In this document: one piece after another, positions 1-6,740 of the stretch | Position numbering within the stretch: the stretch's first letter is position 1 | How the letters are laid out: the number at the start of each line of letters is the position of its first letter | DNA from: Muribaculaceae bacterium | Lineage (GTDB): Bacteria > Bacteroidota > Bacteroidia > Bacteroidales > Muribaculaceae | Assembly (NCBI GenBank): GCA_016287065.1 | Contig: JAEEVB010000016.1 | Span: 1 to 16,209, forward strand | DNA: 16,209 nt | Reading direction: 5' to 3' | Program-made: the position numbers and the translations under genes | Notes under the pieces: model-generated | Database searches by the model: none | What the model saw: only the letters and a program-made list of their open reading frames with translations | Told to the model about the DNA's origin: nothing

Positions 1-561
1 GATATACTGAGCCTTGGGCATTGAAGTAAAGTCGACGGTGCGGTCGCCCAGTTTGGTGACGGGATCGACTTGAATCTCGGTACCATCGAAGACGATGCGA
101 ATGCTACCGTGCATGAGGGCATGAAACTCAAGGCGCTTGCCTGAGGGTGTGGTGAAGACATCACACTCGGCCGAACCCTTGACAGTAGGCATCTTGGCAT
201 CGTTCCATGCGAGAATGCCGCCGGTGAGGTTGGTCACCTTGAATCCCAATTCGGCCAGTTTACCAGCAGCAATGGCCGACCGCTTGCCGCTGCGGCAATA
301 TACCGCCACAGGCCTTGAGGGGTCGAGCAGATGCTGCGCCTTCTGCTCAAAGCCCTTGCACTGCATGTCGAGCAGTGTGGCACCGCTTATGTGACCCTCG
401 TCGAACTCCTTAGCGGTGCGCACATCGAGCAGTTGCACCTGTGCCTGGCGAATGAACTGGGCAAACTCATCGACGTCGATATTGTTGTAGTTCTGCTCGG
501 CACAGGCCGTGTTGGTATTCAGCCCCAGCATTGCCAGCAGAATGGAAAAGAACTTTTTCAT
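1..561 (-). CDS. Exported rhodanese / metallo-beta-lactamase-fold fusion (3' part outside window)
   Basis: The reading frame is open from ATG 561 to the left edge: 187 residues with no stop, so the C-terminus is missing. Residues 1-21 form a signal peptide (MKKFF, a hydrophobic run, then ACA before EQN), so the protein is probably periplasmic. Residues about 25-140 are a rhodanese domain: LLDVRTAKEF, GHISGA, and the active-site loop YCRSGKRS with the sulfur-accepting Cys89. After a short linker, residues about 145-187 (HGSIRIVFDGTEIQVDPV, then PKAQYI) look like the first strands of an MBL-fold hydrolase of the UPF0173/UlaG-like kind; its metal-binding His motif would lie just outside the window. 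It follows phoH in the same direction after 41 bp, so co-transcription is possible. Rhodanese function is clear from sequence; the MBL half and any role in sulfur or persulfide chemistry are inference. Confidence 0.8.
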   Translation of the reverse strand, partial: MKKFFSILLAMLGLNTNTACAEQNYNNIDVDEFAQFIRQAQVQLLDVRTAKEFDEGHISGATLLDMQCKGFEQKAQHLLDPSRPVAVYCRSGKRSAIAAGKLAELGFKVTNLTGGILAWNDAKMPTVKGSAECDVFTTPSGKRLEFHALMHGSIRIVFDGTEIQVDPVTKLGDRTVDFTSMPKAQYI

Positions 562-602
562 AATCAAGAAGTTTTAAAAGAAATATTTAGTCAAAAAAAG
601 AA

Positions 603-1562
603 TCAGAGTTTCTCGTCATCACGGAGTTCGGCTTCGTGGCGCTCATAGGCTTCGACGATGCGCTGCACGAGCTGGTGACGCACAATGTCGCGCTTGTCGA
701 ACTGCACCACGCCGATGCCTTTCACATTCTTGAGCACCTTGAGCGCATGAATGAGGCCTGATGTGGTGGTGCGAGGCAGGTCGATCTGTGTGATGTCGCC
801 CGTGATGACCATCTTGGAGCCAATACCCATGCGGGTGAGGAACATCTTGATTTGATGGGTAGTGGTGTTCTGCGCCTCATCGAGCACGATGATGGCATCG
901 TTGAGCGTGCGTCCACGCATGAAGGCAAGGGGGGCAATCTGTATGACCTTGGTCTCCATATACTCCTTGAGTTTGGCAGGGGTAATCATATCCTCGAGTG
1001 CATCGTATAGAGGCTGCAGATAGGGATCTAGCTTGTCGCGCATATCGCCCGGCAAGAAACCGAGTTTCTCGCCCGCCTCGACAGCCGGACGAGAGAGGAT
1101 GATTTTGCGCGCCTCGCGGTTCTTGAGTGCACGCACTGCGAGGGCCACCGCCTGATAGGTCTTACCGGTTCCGGCAGGTCCCAGAGCGAAAGTGAGGTCG
1201 TTCTCGGTGAAGACCTTGACCATGAGTTGCTGGTTGGGAGTCTTAGCCTTGATGGGGCGACCATTCAGGCCATAGACGATGACATCGTCCATCTTGAGTT
1301 CCTTGGGCGGCTCGCCCTTGATGATGTCGATGATGACATCTTCGGTAAGCGTGTTGTAGTGAGAGCAATAGTGCTCGAGTTCCTTGATTTTTGCCTCAAA
1401 GTCGGCCGTTTCGACTTCATCGCCAATAACGGTGATGACACTGCCACGAGCGGCCAATCGGAGTTTTGGGAACAAATTGCGAATGAGGTGAATGTTGGCA
1501 TTATTCACGCCATAGAAAAGTAGCGGGTCGACGCTATCAATGATTACGTGTCGTTCTATCAT
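603..1562 (-). CDS. PhoH-family ATPase (PhoH-like protein)
   Basis: A 319-residue protein of normal length for bacterial PhoH-like proteins. Residues 1-90 are the usual N-terminal region, KH-like in this family. The P-loop ATPase domain follows, with Walker A GPAGTGKT at 128-135, Walker B VLDEAQN at 226-232 and the sensor-like VITGDITQID at 252-261. PhoH-like proteins (YbeZ in E. coli) are cytoplasmic nucleotide-binding proteins linked to RNA metabolism and, in other bacteria, often sit beside the RNase YbeY; no ybeY is visible here. Start ATG 1562 gives MIERHVIIDS, with a TAnnTTTG promoter box about 25 bp upstream. The divergent neighbour is an RsmI-like methyltransferase; downstream in the same direction is the rhodanese fusion. 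Family assignment is secure; the biological target is not. Confidence 0.95.
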   Translation of the reverse strand: MIERHVIIDSVDPLLFYGVNNANIHLIRNLFPKLRLAARGSVITVIGDEVETADFEAKIKELEHYCSHYNTLTEDVIIDIIKGEPPKELKMDDVIVYGLNGRPIKAKTPNQQLMVKVFTENDLTFALGPAGTGKTYQAVALAVRALKNREARKIILSRPAVEAGEKLGFLPGDMRDKLDPYLQPLYDALEDMITPAKLKEYMETKVIQIAPLAFMRGRTLNDAIIVLDEAQNTTTHQIKMFLTRMGIGSKMVITGDITQIDLPRTTTSGLIHALKVLKNVKGIGVVQFDKRDIVRHQLVQRIVEAYERHEAELRDDEKL

Positions 1563-1585
1563 ATATATCGTTTAAATTCTCAGTA

Positions 1586-1593
1586 CAAATATA
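1586..1593 (-). promoter_or_regulatory. -7 promoter box for the PhoH-like gene
   Basis: On the minus strand this reads TATATTTG, an exact match to the Bacteroidetes -7 consensus TAnnTTTG, about 24 bp before ATG 1562. No clear TTTG -33 element is seen. It lies about 20 bp from the oppositely oriented box at 1616-1623, so the two promoters are back to back. Confidence 0.5.
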
Positions 1594-1615
1594 CATATAA
1601 ATCAAGTTTTTTGCG

Positions 1616-1623
1616 TACTTTTG
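1616..1623 (+). promoter_or_regulatory. -7 promoter box for the RsmI-like gene
   Basis: TACTTTTG matches the Bacteroidetes -7 consensus TAnnTTTG exactly. It is 19 bp before ATG 1643, which implies a very short 5' leader. The -33 element is poor. Confidence 0.5.
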
Positions 1624-1642
1624 TGGATTATTTTTGAAAAAA

Positions 1643-2350
1643 ATGGTTGAAACCGCTCTATATCTGATTCCCGTTCAGTTGAGTGAATGTGACTTGACGA
1701 GCGTGTTGCCGGCACGAAACCTTGCGCTGGTGTGCGAGTTGCGCCACTACATTGTGGAAAATGTGCGCACGGCGCGCCGCTTCCTGAAGAAATGCGACCG
1801 CAACATCGACATCGACAGTCTGACCTTCTATGAACTGAACCGCCACACGGCTCCCGAAGCCATTGCCGGGTATCTTGCCCCGCTGGAGGCAGGCGAGCCC
1901 ATGGGCGTGCTGAGCGAGGCTGGGTGCCCCGCCATAGCCGACCCTGGGGCCGACGTAGTGGCGATTGCGCAGCGCAAGGGACTGAAGGTGGTGCCACTGG
2001 TGGGCCCGTCGAGCATACTGATGGGGCTGATGGGTTCGGGATTCAATGGCCAGAGTTTCGCATTTCGCGGCTACCTGCCCATTGAGGCCAACGCCCGCGC
2101 CAAGATGCTGGAAAAGATGACACACCGCATCATGCACGAGGACGAGACACAGATATTTATCGAGACTCCCTATCGCAACAATGCCCTGGTGGCAGAACTG
2201 GCCAGAAAACTGCCCTCGAAACTGAAACTGTGCATTGCCAGCGACATCACTGGCACCCAAGAACGCATCGAAACGCGCAACGTGCGGGAGTGGCAACAAG
2301 TGAAGACGGATTTCAACAAGATACCTACCCTATTCCTACTTTATAAATAA
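1643..2350 (+). CDS. RsmI-like SAM-dependent (tetrapyrrole-methylase fold) methyltransferase
   Basis: A 235-residue cytoplasmic protein. A TTG at 1634 is also in frame, but ATG 1643 (MVETALYLIPVQLSE) fits homologues better and lies the right distance from the promoter box. Motifs of the tetrapyrrole methylase / RsmI superfamily are present: SEAGCPAIADPG at about 91-102, corresponding to the RsmI S-D-A-G-x-P-x-I-S-D-P-G signature; PLVGPSS at 118-124; and FRGYLP near 145. RsmI 2'-O-methylates cytidine 1402 of 16S rRNA. Bacteroidetes commonly carry a second, diverged RsmI-like protein, and the substitutions here (SEAG for SDAG, GYLP for GFLP, no canonical C-terminal domain) suggest this is that paralog, with unknown substrate. 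The stop is 3 bp before the start of the WalJ-like gene, so the two are probably one operon. Confidence 0.85.
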   Translation: MVETALYLIPVQLSECDLTSVLPARNLALVCELRHYIVENVRTARRFLKKCDRNIDIDSLTFYELNRHTAPEAIAGYLAPLEAGEPMGVLSEAGCPAIADPGADVVAIAQRKGLKVVPLVGPSSILMGLMGSGFNGQSFAFRGYLPIEANARAKMLEKMTHRIMHEDETQIFIETPYRNNALVAELARKLPSKLKLCIASDITGTQERIETRNVREWQQVKTDFNKIPTLFLLYK

Positions 2351-2353
2351 CTA

Positions 2354-3322
2354 ATGGCTTCATCGAATAAAAAATATAAACGCAACAACCAGACATCGAT
2401 ACTCTTTGACAGCGAAGACCTCTTTGACCCGCACGAAGAGCCTGCTTCTGCACCTGCCGCACAACAGCAAGAGGCAGCAGTCGATCAGTGGGCCATGCAC
2501 TTTGCGAGTTTTGGCAGCGGCAGCAGCGGCAATTGTGCCTTTCTGGGCAACGAACGGCAAGGCATTCTGATTGACGCGGGCATCGACCCCAAACTTGTGT
2601 TTGAAGAGCTGGCGCACAACGGCATCAAACCCGAGAACATCAAAGGCATCATTCTGACGCATGACCATGCCGACCACATACGCTATGCCTACCGCATCGT
2701 GCGCAAGTACAAGCACATAGGCATTTTTTGCACTCCACGACTGCTCACCGGCATGCTACGACATCACAACATAGCGAGCCGCATCAAAGACTATCATGTG
2801 GCCATCTACAAGGAGATACCCTTCCACATCTCGGGAATGACGCTGACGGCCTTCGACACCTCACACGACGGTTCGGACAACATGGGCTTCATGATTGAGG
2901 GTGGCGGACACAAGTTTGTGGTGGCTACCGACACGGGCATCATCACGCCCCGTGCCGACTACTACATGCGCCAGGCCGAATACCTGATGATAGAGAGCAA
3001 TTATGACCGCCGCATGCTCGACAGCGGGCATTATCCCGAATATCTCAAGAATCGCGTGCGTGGCGAGAAAGGGCACCTCGACAATGTGGTGGCAGCCGAA
3101 TATGTGCGCAGCATTTGCAGCAAACATCTCAAATATGTGCTGTTGTGCCACTTGAGCAAGGATAACAATACACCCGAAATAGCCTTGCATGAGATGCGCC
3201 AGGCCCTGAATGGAGCCGGGCTGACAGTGGGCGACGGAAGCAATAGTGTGGAATCGCGCGACCGCGATGTGCAGCTCTATGCCCTGCCGCGCTTCACCAC
3301 CTCTACGTGGTTTGTGTTTTGA
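2354..3322 (+). CDS. MBL-fold metallohydrolase, YycJ/WalJ-like nuclease family
   Basis: A 322-residue protein. From residue 50 it follows the YycJ/WalJ pattern: SFGSGSSGN at 52-60, metal-binding THDHADH at 102-108, SHD at 170-172, ATDTG at 191-195 (metal Asp193), LMIESNYD at 211-218, EKGHLDN near 238-244 and HLSKDNN at 266-272. Members are Zn/Mn-dependent cytoplasmic hydrolases; YycJ-type proteins have been linked to 5'-3' exonuclease activity in DNA repair. Residues 1-47 are an extra low-complexity acidic, Ala/Gln-rich extension. An internal ATG at 2495 (MHFASFGSGSS) gives a protein of family-typical length and could be the true start, but ATG 2354, only 3 bp after the upstream stop, suits translational coupling. 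It ends 10 bp from the convergent DUF3298-type gene. Confidence 0.88.
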   Translation: MASSNKKYKRNNQTSILFDSEDLFDPHEEPASAPAAQQQEAAVDQWAMHFASFGSGSSGNCAFLGNERQGILIDAGIDPKLVFEELAHNGIKPENIKGIILTHDHADHIRYAYRIVRKYKHIGIFCTPRLLTGMLRHHNIASRIKDYHVAIYKEIPFHISGMTLTAFDTSHDGSDNMGFMIEGGGHKFVVATDTGIITPRADYYMRQAEYLMIESNYDRRMLDSGHYPEYLKNRVRGEKGHLDNVVAAEYVRSICSKHLKYVLLCHLSKDNNTPEIALHEMRQALNGAGLTVGDGSNSVESRDRDVQLYALPRFTTSTWFVF

Positions 3323-3332
3323 GCCCTAGAGG

Positions 3333-4274
3333 TTAATCGTCGAATTTTACGGGTTCATAGTCCCAGAAACCGTTGTTGGCATCAACAATGGCACTGAACT
3401 CGGATGTGAAATAGGGCTTTAGTCGGGAATAAGGCAGGAAAATATCAATAATTCCCTTGTCGGCCTCAGCAATGCTACCGCTTTCATAGACAAAAAGGAT
3501 GCCTTTGCGGCCCAAGGAAATCTGGGCAGGCAAGTTGGTGGCATGACGCAGGTTGAGCGATCCGCCAAGATTGAGCTCGTCGATATGGGAGTTAATGAGG
3601 GCGAGTATTTTGGGCTCCAGCTGCTTGTTGAAGACATTGTCCTTTTCCAGCACCTGATGCTTCTTGCGATTGTAGATGACAAAACTCATGTGCTGTGTGC
3701 GGGTGTAACCATCGTAGTCTTGCTTGTCGATGGCCATAACCAGCAGATAATCGGAGGTAAAGGTGGGATAAATCTTGATGGTGCTCACATTGCCGTAGAC
3801 CTCGCTCACCTGGGGAGCCTTGGTCACCGTCTTGAAATCGAAAGAGGTGTTGGTGTTGAATTTGGGTGATTTGAGGAAGGCTGTTGCACAAGTATTAACC
3901 GAACCAGTTCCGAAACCAAAAGCGCGATGCTCAATTTCCTTGAGCAGTTCGTCGATGGCATTGCTGCCGTTGACCGAAACGGGGATGCGCCCCTTGTAAC
4001 GCTTGGTGCTGGTCCAGTGCACACCAGGTTTAGAGGCAGAAACTGGACTGACCGAGACAAAATAGGCACTTTTCTCGGTTAAATCGAACTTATCGGGTGC
4101 CGTTTCGCCCACGATGGTGGAATCGGACACAACATCGTCGCGTTCCTCGACCGAGAAGGGGTTGTCGTGATTGTCGTTATTGAGCCTGCCTGCCACATAC
4201 CAGAAGGCGGCAGCAATGTCGAGAATAACCAATATGGCTATGATAATGAAAAAGGCGCGTTTGGTTTTCAGCAT
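3333..4274 (-). CDS. Membrane-anchored protein with DUF3298/RsiV-like domain
   Basis: A 313-residue protein with one N-terminal transmembrane segment (about residues 8-28, after MLKTKR) and an extracytoplasmic remainder. The segment near residues 265-300 (GILFVYESGSIAEADKGIID, then FLPYSRLKPYF) has the form of a DUF3298 C-terminal domain, in which a predicted strand G-x-x-F-x-Y is followed by I-x-(I/L)-P-Y-S-x-L-K-P. DUF3298 occurs in RsiV, a lysozyme-binding anti-sigma factor, and in many uncharacterised lipoproteins and membrane proteins. No sigma-factor gene is adjacent, so an anti-sigma role is not supported. It is the last gene of the cmk-ispH operon, 12 bp after ispH. The domain call is from pattern memory and moderately sure; function is unknown. 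Confidence 0.7.
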   Translation of the reverse strand: MLKTKRAFFIIIAILVILDIAAAFWYVAGRLNNDNHDNPFSVEERDDVVSDSTIVGETAPDKFDLTEKSAYFVSVSPVSASKPGVHWTSTKRYKGRIPVSVNGSNAIDELLKEIEHRAFGFGTGSVNTCATAFLKSPKFNTNTSFDFKTVTKAPQVSEVYGNVSTIKIYPTFTSDYLLVMAIDKQDYDGYTRTQHMSFVIYNRKKHQVLEKDNVFNKQLEPKILALINSHIDELNLGGSLNLRHATNLPAQISLGRKGILFVYESGSIAEADKGIIDIFLPYSRLKPYFTSEFSAIVDANNGFWDYEPVKFDD

Positions 4275-4286
4275 CGCAAGTGAAAA

Positions 4287-5168
4287 TTAAGGATTATGGG
4301 TATCTATCATGGCCTCGATGGCCTGTTTCACACGGTTCATGAGCCACATGGGGGTGCTGGTGGCACCGCAGATGCCAATGCTCTCTTTGCCCCGAATCCA
4401 TTGTGCATCGATCTCGGTCTCGTTGCTGATGAGGTGGGAGTCGGGGTTGGCATCCTTGCACTCGGCAAAGAGGATGCGGCCATTGCTGCTCTTGCTGCCG
4501 CACACAAACAGGATGAGCTGGTGAGCCTGCGCAAAGGCGCGGATTTGCGGGATGCGGTTGGCCACCGAGCGGCAAATGGTGTCGAAACTGCGGAACTGGA
4601 CGCCGGGGGCGATGCGGCGCTCAATCTCATCGACAATCTGGCGGAACTGCTGCACCGACTTGGTGGTCTGCGAGTAGAGATAGATGTTGCGCGAGAAGTC
4701 GATCTTGTCGAGCTCGTCGATGCTCTCGATGACGAGGGCATTGCCGGCAGTCTGGCCCACAAGGCCGTTCACCTCGGCATGACCACGCTTGCCGTAGATG
4801 ACGATTTGGGCATCGGCAAGGTCGGGCTGGCTGTAACTCTTGTTGATGCGGCGCTGCAACTGGAGCACCACGGGGCAGGTGGCATCGATGATCTCGATGT
4901 TGTTGCGGCGTGCAATCTCGTAGGTTTCAGGCGGTTCGCCATGGGCTCGGAGCAACACCTTCACATCGTGCAACTGGCGCAGCTGCTCATGGGTGATGGT
5001 TTCGAGGCCCTTGCTGTTGAGGCGCTCTACCTCGTTGCTGTTGTGCACAATGTCGCCCAGACAGTAGAGATGCCCGCTCTGTGCCAGTTGCTCCTCGGCC
5101 TTGTTGATGGCTCGCGTCACACCAAAGCAGAAACCCGAGAACTCGTCAATTTCAATATTAACTGCCAT
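4287..5168 (-). CDS. ispH: 4-hydroxy-3-methylbut-2-enyl diphosphate reductase
   Basis: IspH, a [4Fe-4S] enzyme, makes IPP and DMAPP in the last step of the MEP isoprenoid pathway. The 293 residues carry the three cluster cysteines C14 (GFCFGV), C98 (DATCPVV) and C199 (DTICRS). Substrate-binding residues are also visible: H43 (VHN), H76 (RAHGEPP), H130 and E132 (GHAEVNG), SQTTKS at 166-171 and the KSSNG region near 226-230. A TTG at 5174 is in frame, but ATG 5168 (MAVNIEIDEFSGFCFG) is the natural start and lies 12 bp after the cmk stop. The gene is in the middle of a cmk-ispH-DUF3298 operon. Complete, with no anomalies. Confidence 0.96.
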   Translation of the reverse strand: MAVNIEIDEFSGFCFGVTRAINKAEEQLAQSGHLYCLGDIVHNSNEVERLNSKGLETITHEQLRQLHDVKVLLRAHGEPPETYEIARRNNIEIIDATCPVVLQLQRRINKSYSQPDLADAQIVIYGKRGHAEVNGLVGQTAGNALVIESIDELDKIDFSRNIYLYSQTTKSVQQFRQIVDEIERRIAPGVQFRSFDTICRSVANRIPQIRAFAQAHQLILFVCGSKSSNGRILFAECKDANPDSHLISNETEIDAQWIRGKESIGICGATSTPMWLMNRVKQAIEAMIDTHNP

Positions 5169-5180
5169 GCCCAAGGTTGA

Positions 5181-5882
5181 TTAATGGGTTTTCAGATAGT
5201 TATCGAAGAGGTCGAACAGCCACTGACGCTGCCCCTCGATGGTGAGAGGCGTGCTGTCGAGCAAAATGGCGTCGGGGGCCTGCCGCAGAGGGCTCTCCTT
5301 GCGGGTGGAGTCGAGATGGTCGCGCATCTCCACATTCTTCACGATGTCGTCGAGCGTGACGCTCGTGTCGCCCTTGGCAAGCATTTCGGCATAGCGGCGC
5401 TGAGCCCTGACCAGTGCCGATGAGGTGACAAACACCTTGATCTCGGCATCGGGCAGCACGGTGGTGCCTATGTCGCGTCCGTCCATCACCACGCCCTTTT
5501 TCTTGGCCATGGCCTGCTGCTGACGCACCATCTCGTGGCGCACAAAGGCAATGGCAGCCACCAGGCTCACATTGTTGCTCACCTCCAGGCCACGAATTTC
5601 TTTTTCCACATCCACACCGTTCAGGCAGGTACTCTGCCCACCATTCTTGTTGATTTTGAACGAGATGCTTATCTCGCCCATGCGCTTCTCCAGTTCCTCG
5701 ACATCCACTTTGCCGTCGGCAATCAGGCCATTCTGCAGGCAAAAGAGTGTTACGGCGCGGTACATGGCGCCGGTGTCGATGTAGGTGTAGCCGGCATAGG
5801 AGGCAAGCGCCTTGGCCATGGTGCTCTTGCCGCTCGACGAGGTGCCGTCGATAGCCACATTTATCTTTTTCTTAGTTTTCAT
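5181..5882 (-). CDS. cmk: Cytidylate kinase
   Basis: Cmk phosphorylates CMP and dCMP with ATP in the cytoplasm. The 233-residue protein has the P-loop GTSSSGKST at 13-21, the CMP-binding IDTGAMYRAVT near 35-45, and the DGRDIGTTVLPDA segment, followed by the Arg-rich RAQRRYAEM lid region, in the second half. Length and order match the family. Start ATG 5882 (MKTKKKINVAIDG) lies 27 bp after a good TAnnTTTG box. It is the first gene of an operon with ispH, a pairing also known in other bacteria. Confidence 0.96.
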   Translation of the reverse strand: MKTKKKINVAIDGTSSSGKSTMAKALASYAGYTYIDTGAMYRAVTLFCLQNGLIADGKVDVEELEKRMGEISISFKINKNGGQSTCLNGVDVEKEIRGLEVSNNVSLVAAIAFVRHEMVRQQQAMAKKKGVVMDGRDIGTTVLPDAEIKVFVTSSALVRAQRRYAEMLAKGDTSVTLDDIVKNVEMRDHLDSTRKESPLRQAPDAILLDSTPLTIEGQRQWLFDLFDNYLKTH

Positions 5883-5909
5883 AGTCGACTATGCTTTTGT
5901 AACAATCAA

Positions 5910-5939
5910 CAAAGATAGGGAAAAAAAGCGCGCGTTGCA
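5910..5939 (-). promoter_or_regulatory. Promoter of the cmk-ispH operon
   Basis: On the minus strand, TATCTTTG (5917-5910) matches the Bacteroidetes -7 consensus TAnnTTTG. A TTGC at 5939-5936, within CTTGC, sits 19 bp upstream as a partial -33 element. It is back to back with the DUF4332 promoter. Confidence 0.6.
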
Positions 5940-5956
5940 AGAAAAGTGCACAAAGA

Positions 5957-5988
5957 TTTGGATTTGCGAAAAAAAGGCCGTAAATTTG
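5957..5988 (+). promoter_or_regulatory. Promoter of the DUF4332 gene
   Basis: TTTG at 5957-5960, then 20 bp, then TAAATTTG at 5981-5988. This fits the Bacteroidetes -33/-7 pattern fully. The -7 box ends 49 bp before ATG 6038. Confidence 0.65.
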
Positions 5989-6037
5989 AGCAGTTTATAA
6001 CCAAACCATTATTAACCGATAAAAAACTAACAGAATT

Positions 6038-6445
6038 ATGGCTTACAAGATTATCGACATTGAAGGCGTGGGCGAAGTGTACGCTCCCAAACTGATGGCC
6101 GCCGGCATCAACAAACCAGAGGACCTGCTCGAGAAATGCGCCGCTCCCGCTGGCCGCAAAGCGCTGGCCGAAGAGACCGGCATCAGCGAGAAACTGATTT
6201 TGAAATGGACTAACCATGCCGACCTGTTCCGCATTGTGGGCGTAGGTCCCCAGTTCTCGGAACTGCTCGAAGCTGCAGGCGTTGACACAGTGAAGGAACT
6301 CAAGCACCGCGTAGCTGCCAACCTCGTTGCCAAGCTCGAAGAGGTGAACGCACAGAAGAACCTCGTGAACCGCGTGCCCAGCGAGAAGGAAGTGCAGAAG
6401 ATGATTGACCAGGCCAAGGAAATGGAACCCAAGATGACCTACTAA
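6038..6445 (+). CDS. DUF4332 helix-hairpin-helix protein
   Basis: A 135-residue protein with no signal peptide, Lys/Glu-rich at the C-terminus. It begins MAYKIIDIEGVGEVYAPKL, a helix-hairpin-helix-like I-x-G-V-G motif, and repeats a similar unit around residues 68-88 (IVGVGPQFSELLEAAGVDTV). Two such HhH units in a small protein are the hallmark of DUF4332. Proteins with this fold are presumed to bind nucleic acid without sequence specificity; no function is established to my knowledge. It stands alone, with its own near-consensus promoter and a hairpin about 70 bp downstream, so it is probably a single-gene transcript. Confidence 0.85.
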   Translation: MAYKIIDIEGVGEVYAPKLMAAGINKPEDLLEKCAAPAGRKALAEETGISEKLILKWTNHADLFRIVGVGPQFSELLEAAGVDTVKELKHRVAANLVAKLEEVNAQKNLVNRVPSEKEVQKMIDQAKEMEPKMTY

Positions 6446-6516
6446 GCAGTAGTAGATCGCAATCTTGAGGTTCAGCAGTCTTGATTTATAAAAACAAACT
6501 GTTTGAAGTGAATTTT

Positions 6517-6556
6517 TTCAGGTGGATTCCTCTCAATGCAGGGGATTCCACCTGAA
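6517..6556. terminator. Strong hairpin downstream of the DUF4332 gene
   Basis: TTCAGGTGGA (6517-6526) pairs with TCCACCTGAA (6547-6556). After a T-T mismatch the inner bases TCCTC and GGGGA continue the stem, leaving an 8-base loop. The T-run (6513-6518) lies on the 5' side, so as a plus-strand intrinsic terminator it lacks a U tail; read on the minus strand it would end in A-to-U-rich sequence. It is 71 bp after the DUF4332 stop. It could be a terminator or an mRNA 3'-end stabiliser. Confidence 0.5.
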
Positions 6557-6584
6557 TTGCATTTGGCCATATCCCCCACCCCGC

Positions 6585-6637
6585 GAAATTATGCTGACAA
6601 AATTATTTGATTTAAATTATTAATTTTGCATAATTTC
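6585..6637. repeat. AT-rich interrupted palindrome
   Basis: The left arm at 6585-6605 (GAAATTATGC, then TGA, then CAAAATTA) pairs with the right arm at 6621-6637 (TAATTTTG then CATAATTTC). This gives about 17 paired bases with a 4-base bulge and a 15-base AT-only or nearly AT-only loop. It lies in the 295-bp spacer between the DUF4332 gene and the dockerin gene, about 65 bp ahead of the dockerin promoter. Its role is unknown; it could be an operator, a folded RNA leader, or a relic of a small mobile element. Confidence 0.5.
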
Positions 6638-6702
6638 TATCGATGAGCACTTAGGAAACTGATTTATTTGCTACAACGGACTTGTAATTCGTGAATTATG
6701 AC

Positions 6703-6710
6703 TAACTTTG
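6703..6710 (+). promoter_or_regulatory. -7 promoter box for the dockerin-protein gene
   Basis: TAACTTTG matches TAnnTTTG exactly, 30 bp before ATG 6741. A partial -33 element, CTTG at 6681-6684, lies 18 bp upstream. Confidence 0.55.
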
Positions 6711-6740
6711 TGGCAGTAATAGAAAAAACACAATAGAAAG

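Noticed and set aside
503..561. Lipoprotein signal in the rhodanese fusion (TNTAC)
   Set aside because: The residue at -3 is Asn instead of Leu/Val/Ile, and A-C-A before EQ fits ordinary signal-peptidase cleavage better.
3333..4274. Anti-sigma factor RsiV
   Set aside because: Only the DUF3298-like C-terminal pattern is visible and no sigma-factor gene is adjacent; the operon is cmk-ispH.
4296..5180. 294-residue open frame on the plus strand opposite ispH
   Set aside because: It mirrors ispH exactly and has shadow-type composition (Leu/Val/Ala/His runs), no domain and no promoter box. IspH is certain on the other strand.
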